A stretch of 41,454 bases of DNA from contig CAIYVA010000115.1 in assembly GCA_903929455.1 (NCBI GenBank), positions 1 through 41,454 on the forward strand, written 5' to 3'. The notes below the pieces were generated by a model. That model was not told the DNA's origin, ran no database searches, and saw only the letters and a program-made list of their open reading frames with translations. A program made the position numbers and the translations under genes. This stretch comes from an uncultured Pseudomonadota bacterium (GTDB taxonomy: Bacteria > Pseudomonadota > Gammaproteobacteria > Steroidobacterales > Steroidobacteraceae). Shown piece after piece: positions 16,937 through 24,421 of this stretch; the stretch's first letter is position 1, and each line of letters begins with the position of its first letter.

Positions 16937-17551
16937 ATGAGTACAGTCTTAAAGCAGTCACCAGCCCCAGCCCCAGCGCCAGCGTCAGATGCGGTATCTG
17001 AGCCTCTTTTGGCGTCGCAGACCGGCCGATGGGTCATCCCGACGCGTGATCAAGAAATCACCGCCAGTGGTCGGGAGCATTGGGGTACGCGTGCGGCACT
17101 GGGTCGTGCTTTGGGCATTCGACGTGAAGAAATCGTGACCAAAGTGTGGAATGCCATCGGACGGGTGATTCGTGAATCACGCAGTGAAGCGGTGTCATTG
17201 CCATCGACCGGTGAAGAAAATCACTACATGATTATTATTCGTCCGGCGCGCGAGCCGGGCTTTGCGGTACTGACGCGTCAGAGAATTGATGTCACTAAGC
17301 TCGTGCCGCCGGCCGGTGTGCTGGTGGAGCTCTTTGGGCTGACACCGACGGAAGTGATTGTGGCTCGCTGTGTCGCTCGAGGCGATGAACTGAGCACCAT
17401 TGCGGCGGCTCGCGGCAATACGCCTGAGACGATTCGTGGCTATGTAAAGAATATTTTGCGAAAGACGGGCTGTGCCAGTCAAAAACAATTGGCCGCCATG
17501 CTGTCTCGCTTGGCCATGTTGGCGGCACGCGCGGGCGAAGCCACCGAATAA
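16937..17551 (+). CDS. LuxR-type helix-turn-helix transcriptional regulator
   Basis: Transcription factor of 204 residues. The C-terminal LuxR/GerE domain (about 135-200) shows LFGLTPTEVIVARCVARGDEL, then the recognition-helix region NTPETIRGYVKNILRKTGCAS. The N-terminal 130 residues match no receiver or autoinducer domain I recognise; they begin with a low-complexity PAPAPAPAS stretch and contain a possible PAS-like sensor (HYMIIIRPAREPGFAVLTRQ). No phospho-acceptor motif is seen, so the signal is unknown. The ribosome-binding site is weak (GGTGAG, rather far from the ATG). It is monocistronic, with paired stem-loops just after it. Confidence 0.82.
   Translation: MSTVLKQSPAPAPAPASDAVSEPLLASQTGRWVIPTRDQEITASGREHWGTRAALGRALGIRREEIVTKVWNAIGRVIRESRSEAVSLPSTGEENHYMIIIRPAREPGFAVLTRQRIDVTKLVPPAGVLVELFGLTPTEVIVARCVARGDELSTIAAARGNTPETIRGYVKNILRKTGCASQKQLAAMLSRLAMLAARAGEATE
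16963..16986 (+). repeat. Short 6-bp tandem repeat inside the regulator gene
   Basis: About four imperfect copies of the hexamer CCAGCC/CCAGCG encode the Pro-Ala stretch near the regulator N-terminus. Units are multiples of three, so copy-number changes would lengthen the linker without breaking the frame. Confidence 0.55.
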
Positions 17552-17581
17552 GCGGGTCCTGTGTTGAACGTCCTTGGGCTA

Positions 17582-17617
17582 CGCTAGGGTCTCTAGCGAG
17601 CGCCAACGCGGGCGTTG
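17582..17617 (+). terminator. Two tandem small stem-loops after the LuxR-type gene
   Basis: CGCTAG (17582-17587) pairs with CTAGCG (17593-17598) around 5 nt. Then CAACGC (17604-17609) pairs with GCGTTG (17612-17617), where the tight loop means fewer pairs would really form. Both lie within 70 bp of the regulator stop. There is no T-run, so this is at best a Rho-dependent or weak end signal. Confidence 0.3.
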
Positions 17618-17818
17618 CCAGTGATGATCTTGCTTAATATCCTTGTCTTGTGACCTGTCGTGTGACGTGTCTTAGGCGCCATAGACCCGCTGTCAGGTGC
17701 TAAAACCCCTCGTGAGAGCGTGGGTTACTCCGCAAAAGCCATGGTGACTCAGGTTGGGTGCGTTACCATGCGATCCCTACTTATGACGGCTCAGCCATTC
17801 GCCGTCGCCAGGATATCT

Positions 17819-19060
17819 ATGACTTCGCATGACGATTTAGATTCAACACCCCCACAAGCAGAGCATACGGTGGCGGATTTTCCAGTGCTGCGTTTGAAGC
17901 GGCAGGAGGATCGACGGGTCGCCGCGGGGCATCTGTGGATTTTTAGTAATGAGGTGGACACCGTTGCCACGCCTTTAACCGGTTTCTCTGCCGGCACCTT
18001 GGTGGCGGTGCGCTCTGATCGAGATAAGTTTATGGGTTATGCCTATGTCAACCCAAACTCCTTGATCGCTGCGCGTATTTTAGGTCGTGAGGTCGGTTTC
18101 CCACCAGGGCCGTCCTTGTTGGTGCATCGCTTGCGCGTAGCGATCGCACTCCGACAAAAACTGTATGCATTGCCTTATTATCGCTTGGTGCATGGCGAGT
18201 CAGATGCGTTGCCTGGACTGGTTGTTGACCGCTACGGTGACGTGTTGGTCGTGCAGATCAGCACAGCGGGCATGGAGGCGCAGAAAGGCGCCATCGTGGC
18301 AGCACTTGAGAAAGTTGTGAAGCCGGACGTTATTGTCTTTAAGAACGACTCTGGTTCTCGAGAGCTTGAGGGCTTGCCTAAATATATTGAGGCTGCCAAG
18401 GGAGACATTCCAGAGCGCGTGACCGTTCTTGAGAATGGCCTTCGATTCACTGCGCCCTTAGCGACCGGACAAAAAACCGGCTGGTTCTATGATCAGGCAG
18501 GTAATCGCCGCCAGTTTCTGCCATTGATGAAAGGCGCTGCGCGCGTATTGGATGTATTCAGTTATGTCGGTGCGTGGGCGGTGCCGGCGGCGCGAGATGG
18601 CGCCGAAGTCACCTGCATTGACTCATCGGCCGGGGCGCTCGAAGCGGCATCCCAAAACGCCTCTGAAAACGGTGTGGCGATTAAAACCATCAAAGCGGAT
18701 GCGTTTGAGGCGATGGAGTCTATGCATGCGGCGCGCGAGAAATTTGATGTGGTCATCATTGATCCGCCCGCTTTCATTAAACGACGTAAAGATGGGCCAA
18801 AGGGCGAGGCTGCCTATAAGCGCTTGAACCAATTAGCGATGCAACTGCTGCCGCGTGACGGTCTGTTGATCTCGTGCTCGTGTTCGTATCATTTGGAATC
18901 AGGCGCCTTGTTAGACGCGATCCAGAAGGGCGGGCGACACCTTGGGCGCTTTGTGCAAGTCATCGGAACGGGTAGTCAGGCGCCCGATCATCCGATTCAT
19001 CCGGCTATCCCTGAGACGCGCTATTTAAAATCGTTTCTATGTCGGGTCACCCATGAGTGA
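17819..19060 (+). CDS. rlmI: 23S rRNA (cytosine-C5) methyltransferase RlmI-like, PUA domain
   Basis: Class I SAM-dependent methyltransferase of 413 residues, predicted to methylate C1962 of 23S rRNA. The N-terminal PUA domain covers about residues 20-100 (RVAAGHLWIFSNEVD, VAVRSDRDKFMGYAYVNPNSLIA), with an EEHEE-type linker (LPGLVVDRYGDVLVVQ). The Rossmann methyltransferase domain contains TGWFYDQAGNRR, VLDVFSYVGAWAV (SAM motif I), VIIDPPAFIKRRKD (motif IV) and SCSCSYHL with the catalytic cysteine. The ATG at 17819 has AGGA 7 bp upstream; earlier in-frame codons lack family similarity. The 34 bp to the next gene suggests possible co-transcription. Confidence 0.92.
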   Translation: MTSHDDLDSTPPQAEHTVADFPVLRLKRQEDRRVAAGHLWIFSNEVDTVATPLTGFSAGTLVAVRSDRDKFMGYAYVNPNSLIAARILGREVGFPPGPSLLVHRLRVAIALRQKLYALPYYRLVHGESDALPGLVVDRYGDVLVVQISTAGMEAQKGAIVAALEKVVKPDVIVFKNDSGSRELEGLPKYIEAAKGDIPERVTVLENGLRFTAPLATGQKTGWFYDQAGNRRQFLPLMKGAARVLDVFSYVGAWAVPAARDGAEVTCIDSSAGALEAASQNASENGVAIKTIKADAFEAMESMHAAREKFDVVIIDPPAFIKRRKDGPKGEAAYKRLNQLAMQLLPRDGLLISCSCSYHLESGALLDAIQKGGRHLGRFVQVIGTGSQAPDHPIHPAIPETRYLKSFLCRVTHE

Positions 19061-19090
19061 TCGATGAAGGCGGCATGATCGGTGGGGGGC

Positions 19091-19855
19091 ATGATGGATG
19101 CTGATCTAACCCTTAGGACTATTCTGAGGGCAATTCTGTTCCCGCCGCTTGGGCCACTGTTGCTTGCCGGCATCGGGTTTTGGCTCTTACAGGGTCTGGG
19201 ATGGATGCGCACAGCGCGCGCCCTGATCTGGGCGGGTTTGGGTGGACTCGTGTTGTTATCGATGCCGGTGGTGAGCGATCAGTTGGCGCGCGCGGTCGAG
19301 GTCGATCCGCCACTCATCGGTTCAATACCCGCAGCGGATGCCATCGTGGTGTTAGGAGCCGGTGTGCGCCTGTCAGGGGAGGGCCCTTTGGGGGCATCGC
19401 TGTATCCGAAGAGTCTGGAGCGTTTGGCGGGCGGTGCGCGCCTACACAGGCAGACGAACTTACCCCTCATGCTGTCCGGCGGGCGCTTAGAGGAGGGCCC
19501 TGCTGAGGCGGATCTGATGCAGGTCACCCTGCAGCAAACCTTCGGTCTGACAGCCCGGTTTATAGAAAATACCTCGCGGACCACCCATGAAAATGCCCTG
19601 CACAGTGCCCAGTTACTGTTGCCCAGGGGACTTAATCGGGTGGTCTTAGTGACCTCGTCCGTGCATATGCGGCGTGCGGAAGCAGAATTTAGACATGCGG
19701 GGTTTACCGTGATTCCAGCGCCTGTTGGCGTGGTGGGGCCCTATCGGTTGAGTGTATCGATGTGGCTACCGCGAACGAATGCCTTAGATCGCAGCTACGA
19801 CGCGCTGTATGAATGGGCAGGGTACTGGGTTACTTGGGTCAATCTGCATCACTGA
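19091..19855 (+). CDS. DUF218 (YdcF/ElyC-like) membrane-anchored protein
   Basis: Protein of about 254 residues with two N-terminal hydrophobic segments (LFPPLGPLLLAGIGFWLL and ALIWAGLGGLVLLS) and a DUF218 domain. Motifs are DAIVVLGAGVRLSG, PLMLSGGRLEEGPAEADLM, RFIENTSRTTHENALHSA and VVLVTSSVHMRRAEAEFRHA. The ElyC/SanA/YdcF families are linked to envelope integrity and undecaprenyl-phosphate or vancomycin phenotypes, but the reaction is not established. ATG 19091, ATG 19094 or GTG 19082 could be the start; a G-rich tract precedes them. It lies just upstream of lgt. Confidence 0.85.
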   Translation: MMDADLTLRTILRAILFPPLGPLLLAGIGFWLLQGLGWMRTARALIWAGLGGLVLLSMPVVSDQLARAVEVDPPLIGSIPAADAIVVLGAGVRLSGEGPLGASLYPKSLERLAGGARLHRQTNLPLMLSGGRLEEGPAEADLMQVTLQQTFGLTARFIENTSRTTHENALHSAQLLLPRGLNRVVLVTSSVHMRRAEAEFRHAGFTVIPAPVGVVGPYRLSVSMWLPRTNALDRSYDALYEWAGYWVTWVNLHH

Positions 19856-19894
19856 TCTCGGCTCGCGGCTCAGATTTCGTTACACTTCAGCCTC

Positions 19895-20710
19895 ATGTTG
19901 CACTATCCCAACTTTGACCCAGTTGCATTGGCCGTAGGCCCCCTAAAGATCCGCTGGTATGGGCTGATGTATGTCATCGGCTTCTTATCGGCCTGGCGGT
20001 TGGGGCGTGGGCGTGCGGCTAAGCCTGACTCCACCTGGACGGCGCTTGAGGTGGATGATCTGCTGTATTTTTGTGTGTTTGGGGTGATCTTAGGTGGTCG
20101 CCTCGGTTGGCTTTTATTCTACGGTCAGGATGCGCTCGCCGAGGATCCAAACTACTGGTACAAAATCTGGCAAGGCGGGATGAGTTTTCACGGTGGACTC
20201 ATCGGTGTTCTGATCGCCCTGGGTGTGTTTGCCTATACCCGCAAGCGCAACCTACTCGATGTCATGGACTTTGCGGTCCCCCTGCCTGCGATTGGCATTG
20301 GTGCGGGGCGTATTGGTAATTTTATTAATGGCGAGTTGTGGGGCAAACCCACCGATGTACCGTGGGGTTTCTCGGTTCAAGGTGGCGATGGGTTGACGCA
20401 GGTGCTGCACGCCTCGCAACTGTATGAGGCGGCCCTCGAGGGGGGTGCGTTGTTCCTTATTCTGTGGTGGTTCACCCGGCGGCCGCGGCCGCGTTGTGCG
20501 CCGGCTGGGCTATTTTTAATCTCCTATGCGAGCTTTCGCATGTTGGTCGAAACGGTGCGGGTGCCCGATGCGCAGTTAGGCTATTTATCTGGCGGATGGC
20601 TCACGATGGGTATGCTGTTGTCACTGCCGATGCTCGTGATCGGCTTAGCCTTACTGATGGGTGCCTATTGGCGCCCGCAGCGGTCTGGCAATACCCTGCC
20701 GTCTGCTTAA
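19895..20710 (+). CDS. lgt: Prolipoprotein diacylglyceryl transferase
   Basis: Inner-membrane enzyme (271 aa) that transfers diacylglycerol from phosphatidylglycerol to the lipobox cysteine of prolipoproteins. The family signature GRIGNFINGELWG is present near residue 143, with the essential histidine of GGMSFHGGLIG, and seven membrane helices are predicted. The C-terminal YLSGGWLTMGMLLSLPM is typical. It sits directly upstream of thyA (27 bp), the common lgt-thyA pairing in proteobacteria. I see no strong ribosome-binding site before the ATG. Confidence 0.97.
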   Translation: MLHYPNFDPVALAVGPLKIRWYGLMYVIGFLSAWRLGRGRAAKPDSTWTALEVDDLLYFCVFGVILGGRLGWLLFYGQDALAEDPNYWYKIWQGGMSFHGGLIGVLIALGVFAYTRKRNLLDVMDFAVPLPAIGIGAGRIGNFINGELWGKPTDVPWGFSVQGGDGLTQVLHASQLYEAALEGGALFLILWWFTRRPRPRCAPAGLFLISYASFRMLVETVRVPDAQLGYLSGGWLTMGMLLSLPMLVIGLALLMGAYWRPQRSGNTLPSA

Positions 20711-20737
20711 TTGCATACCATTGGTTAACGACTCCCT

Positions 20738-21532
20738 ATGCAATCGTATCTAGACTTATTGCGGCACGTGCGTGATCACGGCGATCTGAAGACCGACCGT
20801 ACCGGCGTCGGTACGCTGGCTGTTTTTGGCTATCAGATGCGCTTTGACTTGCAGGCCGGATTCCCACTGGTCACGACCAAGAAAGTACACCTTAAAAGTA
20901 TCGTGCACGAGCTGCTGTGGTTTCTGCGTGGTGAGACCAATGTGGCGCCACTGCGCGCGGTTGGTGTGACCATTTGGGACGAGTGGGCTAAAGCCGATGG
21001 CAGTCTAGGCCCTGTGTATGGCAAGCAGTGGCGTGATTGGGTCGCGAGCGACGGCCGCCATATCGACCAATTAGCGCTTGCTGTCAAAATGATTAAGGAA
21101 ACGCCGGATTCGCGCCGCATCATTGTGAGTGCTTGGAATGTGGGCGAACTGGATCAGATGGCGCTGCAGCCTTGTCACGCTTTTTTCCAGTTTTTTGTAG
21201 CTAAAGGGCGCCTCAGTTGTCAGTTGTATCAGCGCAGTGCCGATTTGTTTTTAGGGGTGCCTTTTAATATCGCGAGCTACGCATTGCTGGTCCACTTGGT
21301 TGCGGCCCAATGCGATCTTGAGGTGGGTGAATTGATTTGGACGGGTGGCGACTGTCATCTGTATACCAATCATTTGCAGCAAGTAGATGAGCAGCTATCT
21401 CGTAAGCCGCTACCACTGCCTAAGCTAGTGCTGAACCGACGGGCAGAGTCTTTATTTGACTATCGCTTTGAAGATATCGAGATCGCTGGTTACCAGTCGC
21501 ATCCGGCCATTAAAGCGCCGATTGCCGTATAA
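20738..21532 (+). CDS. thyA: Thymidylate synthase
   Basis: Converts dUMP and methylene-tetrahydrofolate to dTMP and dihydrofolate. It has 264 residues, the same length as the E. coli enzyme. The catalytic cysteine is in QPCHAFFQF, the dUMP-binding segment is [20 protein letters not shown], and folate contacts include [19 protein letters not shown] and GDCHLYTNH. It follows lgt by 27 bp and is probably co-transcribed. The partner dihydrofolate reductase is encoded at 33 kb. A T-rich stretch after the stop has no stem, so no terminator is called. Confidence 0.98.
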   Translation: MQSYLDLLRHVRDHGDLKTDRTGVGTLAVFGYQMRFDLQAGFPLVTTKKVHLKSIVHELLWFLRGETNVAPLRAVGVTIWDEWAKADGSLGPVYGKQWRDWVASDGRHIDQLALAVKMIKETPDSRRIIVSAWNVGELDQMALQPCHAFFQFFVAKGRLSCQLYQRSADLFLGVPFNIASYALLVHLVAAQCDLEVGELIWTGGDCHLYTNHLQQVDEQLSRKPLPLPKLVLNRRAESLFDYRFEDIEIAGYQSHPAIKAPIAV

Positions 21533-21579
21533 CGCTGTTTGTTTTTTCAGTTTTGTTTTGTCTATTTTAAGGATGTTGA

Positions 21580-22245
21580 ATGAAGAGTTCCGCTGTTTCC
21601 CCATTGATTCGAGTTCGTCGATCGAAAATTCATGGCACAGGTGTTTTTGCTAAAAAAGCAATTCGCAAAGGTGCGCGCATCACGCAGTATGTCGGGGAGC
21701 ATATTTCTCATGCTGAAGCTGATCGGCGTTATGAGAACAAGGCGCATGATGATAATCATACGTTTCTGTTCACTTTAGATGCCCGCACTGTCATTGACGG
21801 TGGGTCGGGCGGCTCATCAGCGCGATTCATTAATCACAGTTGTGACCCAAATTGCGAGACAGTGATCGATAAGAAGCGCGTGTTTGTTGAGGCAGTGCGC
21901 GCGATTCGTGAGGGCGAGGAGATTTGTTACGACTATATGATTGAGCGTGATAAGTCTGATGCTCCAGATATTGATGTGATCTTCGCCTGTCGCTGCGGTT
22001 CGAAAAACTGTCGCGGCACGATGCTGCTACCGCCGAAAAAAGTGCGTCGCAAGAAGAAAGCCACCAAGAAGAACGCCACCAAGAAAAAAGTAGCCAAGAA
22101 GAAGGCGGTCAAGAAAAAAGCATCTCAGAAAAAATCGTTAGCGAAAACGAGCGTGGTGCGAAAGACATCAAAAGCCAAGTCAACCGGTAAGCGCGCTACC
22201 AAGAAGAAGGCGGCCAAAAAGAAGGGCGCTGCCTCAAGGCGTTGA
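21580..22245 (+). CDS. SET-domain protein-lysine methyltransferase with histone-H1-like tail
   Basis: Predicted SAM-dependent protein lysine methyltransferase (221 aa). The SET core spans about residues 10-125: VRRSKIHGTGVFAKKAIRKG, the pseudoknot motif RFINHSCDPNCE (NHSC at 85-88) and EGEEICYDY. It is followed by a post-SET zinc motif CRCGSKNC (Cys 137, 139, 144). Residues 153-221 form a disordered tail of repeating (A/T/V)KKK units with few acidic residues, like the C-terminal domain of histone H1 or bacterial AlgP/Hc1-like proteins, which would bind DNA or RNA. The sequence supports methylation of basic proteins, perhaps its own tail or ribosomal proteins, but the substrate is unknown. AAGGATGTTGA precedes the ATG. 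The next gene encodes a prolyl-hydroxylase-like enzyme. Confidence 0.9.
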   Translation: MKSSAVSPLIRVRRSKIHGTGVFAKKAIRKGARITQYVGEHISHAEADRRYENKAHDDNHTFLFTLDARTVIDGGSGGSSARFINHSCDPNCETVIDKKRVFVEAVRAIREGEEICYDYMIERDKSDAPDIDVIFACRCGSKNCRGTMLLPPKKVRRKKKATKKNATKKKVAKKKAVKKKASQKKSLAKTSVVRKTSKAKSTGKRATKKKAAKKKGAASRR

Positions 22246-22266
22246 GCCAGAACCCCATTAGGCTCT

Positions 22267-22287
22267 TAGCATGAGTGGCTCATGCTA
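22267..22287. repeat. Perfect 9-bp inverted repeat spanning the hydroxylase start codon
   Basis: TAGCATGAG (22267-22275) and CTCATGCTA (22279-22287) flank TGG. The right arm contains the ATG at 22282 used for the next gene, so the RNA hairpin would hide the start codon. There is no T-run, so it is not an intrinsic terminator for the SET gene. It may be a translational control element or a dyad operator. Confidence 0.5.
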
Positions 22288-22878
22288 GGGGTCAGTGTCG
22301 GACTAGGCGATATCGGTTGGGTGGTACAGCCCGCGTTTATCGATGCGGCCTTTGTTGCAGAGTTGGTCGGTGATATGGATCGGCGTGAGTTGGCCGGTGC
22401 CTTTCGAGAGGCGGCGGTTGGCGTGGGGCAAGTACGCAGTGTGCACCCCATGATTCGCGGCGATCGTATTTGTTGGTTGTCTATGGCGTCTAGCCCATCC
22501 GAACAGCGGGTGTTGGCGCTATTTGAGCGTCTGCGTCAGCAGCTCAACGAGTCACTCATGCTTGGGCTGCATGACTTAGAGTGTCACTACGCCATCTACG
22601 ATCAGGGCAGACGGTATGCGCGTCACGTCGATCGATCAGATCAGGGCGCGCAGCGCGTTGTATCGGTCGTTTTGTATTTAAATGCGGACTGGGCGGCGGG
22701 CGATGGTGGTGAGTTGTGTATGGTGACGCCTGCCGGCAATGTCATCATTGAGCCGCGAGCGGGAACACTCGTTAGTTTCTTGAGTGATCGTTTCCCACAC
22801 GAGGTCTTAGTATCTCAGGCGACGCGCCGTAGTGTTACCGGTTGGTTTAGACGGCGCCCGGTATTTCCAGTGAGCTGA
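22282..22878 (+). CDS. 2OG-Fe(II) prolyl 4-hydroxylase, PPHD-like
   Basis: 2-oxoglutarate/Fe(II) dioxygenase of 198 residues. Iron ligands are His115 and Asp117 (RYARHVDRSD) and His173 (RFPHEVL); the 2-oxoglutarate-binding arginine is within ATRRSVTGWFRR near residue 183. Other motifs are VVLYLNADWAAGDGGEL and EPRAGTLVSFLSDRF. This pattern closely resembles Pseudomonas PPHD, a prolyl hydroxylase of elongation factor Tu and a relative of human HIF hydroxylases. EF-Tu is therefore the leading candidate substrate (inference). The ATG at 22282 lies in a stem-loop and lacks a good ribosome-binding site; GTG 22321 is a later alternative. It converges with the MocR gene. Confidence 0.82.
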   Translation: MLGVSVGLGDIGWVVQPAFIDAAFVAELVGDMDRRELAGAFREAAVGVGQVRSVHPMIRGDRICWLSMASSPSEQRVLALFERLRQQLNESLMLGLHDLECHYAIYDQGRRYARHVDRSDQGAQRVVSVVLYLNADWAAGDGGELCMVTPAGNVIIEPRAGTLVSFLSDRFPHEVLVSQATRRSVTGWFRRRPVFPVS

Positions 22879-22893
22879 TCTGTCGTCAAGTGC

Positions 22894-24288
22894 TTAGGTG
22901 AGCTGTTCTAGGAATCGGGATAGCGCGTCGCCATCGCAGTGTGCGACGTTAAAGCGCCAATACGGCGTCGCACGACCTTCTGGACGAAACAATTCGCCGG
23001 GTGCGAGTAACACGCCTGCAGCCACTGCTGAGCGCCATACCTTGCTGACTGCTTGCTGAGATTTTAATCGGCCCCATAGAAACATGCCGGAGGATGGCCG
23101 AAATGCCAGCTCAACACCGCGTGCCAGCAACGTTTGCTGCACACGCGTTTGTGTAGCACCTAGACGTTTTCTCAAGGCTTCGAGATGGCGTCGATAGTGC
23201 GGTTGCGTGAGGATATCTAGCACCAAGCGTTCCGAGAGTTCGCTCGATGCTAGGGCGCTGAGCGCTTTCAGTCGGGCCAGTTGTGGTGCTAGGTGGGTCG
23301 GCGCTGCGAGATAACCGACGCGTAGGGCGGGTGAAATGGTTTTAGACACACTAGAGATATAGATGACCCGTCGGCATTGGTCGAGGGTGGCCAAAGACAG
23401 TGTGTGTGTGGGTGCTAACTCACAGAAAATGTCATCTTCGACCAGCAACATGTCGTGCTGCTCGGCCAGATCAAGCAGACGTCGCGCCACGGGTAGCTCA
23501 GTGGTGGTGCCCGTTGGATTCTGTAAGGTGCTGTTGGTGAAAAACGCGCGTATCGGCGCGCGTTTCAAGGCTTTGGCTAAGGTGTCGACGTCTGGCCCCT
23601 CGGTGAGTCGTGGGATGGTGACGAGACGGACGCCTCGGTTGCGTAATAGCTCAAGGGTCGGTGGGTAGCCCGGGTCTTCAACCGCCACGCGATCGCCGGC
23701 TTTGAGGCAACAGCGCACCACTAAGTCGAGCGCTTGGCTGGCGCCTTGAGTGAGCAGAACTTGTTCGGGGTTAAGGGCCAAGCCTCGACTGGCGAGTTGA
23801 TGCTGAAAGTGCACGCGCAGTCCTTCGTAGCCTAAGGGTGAGCCGTAGCCCTCCATGGGTAAGGAGTGGCGCGCCAAGCTCCTAAGGCCTGCTCGAATGC
23901 CCTCACTGTACTGCCAGGCGTGTGGTAGCCAGCCACCGCCGGCATCGACCAAGATAGGTTGGGCTTTGGCTTCTAGGCGCCGCTCCCACAGTGCGTCACC
24001 GGTGGCGGATGGCAGAGGCAAGGCGGGCAGGCGGGCACCGGCACCAGCGACAAAGTAGCCGGAACCGCGGCGTGCCTCGATGAGCCCTGCGGCGGTGAGC
24101 ACGTTATAAACCTCGGCAGCTGTGAAGGCGCTGATGCCCCGTTCGCGCGCGAGCGCGCGTACGGAGGGCAGTGCAGTTCCCGGTGGTAACGTATTGCCCG
24201 CGATCTGTTCGCGCAGTTCTGTCACCAGTTGGAGGCGCAGTGAGCCGCGTGGGGTCGGGATGGCTGGCTTCTGTACAGGTTTAATCAT
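22894..24288 (-). CDS. MocR-type regulator (GntR HTH fused to aminotransferase domain)
   Basis: PLP-responsive transcription factor of 464 residues. The N-terminal GntR winged helix spans about 15-85 (LVTELREQIAGNTLPPGTAL, SVRALARERGISAFTAAEVY, GLIEARRGSGYFVA). The rest is a fold-I aminotransferase-like domain with LLTQGASQALDLVVRCCL, VEDPGYPP, NPTGTT and the PLP lysine in SSVSKTISPALRVGY. MocR proteins bind PLP and an amino-compound effector and usually control an adjacent aminotransferase, as the divergent gene here suggests. The ATG at 24288 fits the family N-terminus. A TATACT hexamer ends 6 bp before it and no ribosome-binding site is seen, so the mRNA may be leaderless. Direct repeats overlap the start. 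Confidence 0.92.
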   Translation of the reverse strand: MIKPVQKPAIPTPRGSLRLQLVTELREQIAGNTLPPGTALPSVRALARERGISAFTAAEVYNVLTAAGLIEARRGSGYFVAGAGARLPALPLPSATGDALWERRLEAKAQPILVDAGGGWLPHAWQYSEGIRAGLRSLARHSLPMEGYGSPLGYEGLRVHFQHQLASRGLALNPEQVLLTQGASQALDLVVRCCLKAGDRVAVEDPGYPPTLELLRNRGVRLVTIPRLTEGPDVDTLAKALKRAPIRAFFTNSTLQNPTGTTTELPVARRLLDLAEQHDMLLVEDDIFCELAPTHTLSLATLDQCRRVIYISSVSKTISPALRVGYLAAPTHLAPQLARLKALSALASSELSERLVLDILTQPHYRRHLEALRKRLGATQTRVQQTLLARGVELAFRPSSGMFLWGRLKSQQAVSKVWRSAVAAGVLLAPGELFRPEGRATPYWRFNVAHCDGDALSRFLEQLT

Positions 24289-24300
24289 CAGTACAGTATA
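24273..24300 (-). promoter_or_regulatory. Candidate MocR operator and leaderless promoter
   Basis: On the minus strand CTGTAC occurs twice in direct orientation, 18 bp apart (plus-strand GTACAG at 24273-24278 and 24291-24296). One copy adjoins a TATACT -10-like hexamer (plus AGTATA, 24295-24300) and the repeats straddle the regulator's ATG. Spacing puts the expected transcription start at or within a base or two of that ATG. Direct repeats are the usual binding mode of MocR proteins. No good -35 was found. Autoregulation is inferred. Confidence 0.5.
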
Positions 24301-24421
24301 GACCATAAATGCGTATGCCGTGTCTGGCTGTCTGGCCAGAGAGCGCGCACGCTTTCGTGATAGCCGCCCATGGGCGGTTCCTGTGGCCGTTCTTGGCATG
24401 GTCTTACGAAAGGAGAGTCTG

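Noticed and set aside
16963-16986. Hexamer repeat in the regulator as a phase-variation switch
   Set aside because: Units are six bases, so copy changes keep the reading frame; only linker length would vary.
17720-17818. Longer N-terminus for RlmI from an upstream start
   Set aside because: The upstream codons show no family similarity, and ATG 17819 has a well-placed AGGA.
21533-21565. T-rich tract after thyA as a terminator
   Set aside because: No GC-rich stem precedes it; the tract may simply be AT-rich leader of the SET gene.
22020-22245. A/G-rich repetitive stretch as a possible mobile or DNA repeat
   Set aside because: The repetition follows from Lys/Ala codons of the SET protein tail and stays in frame.
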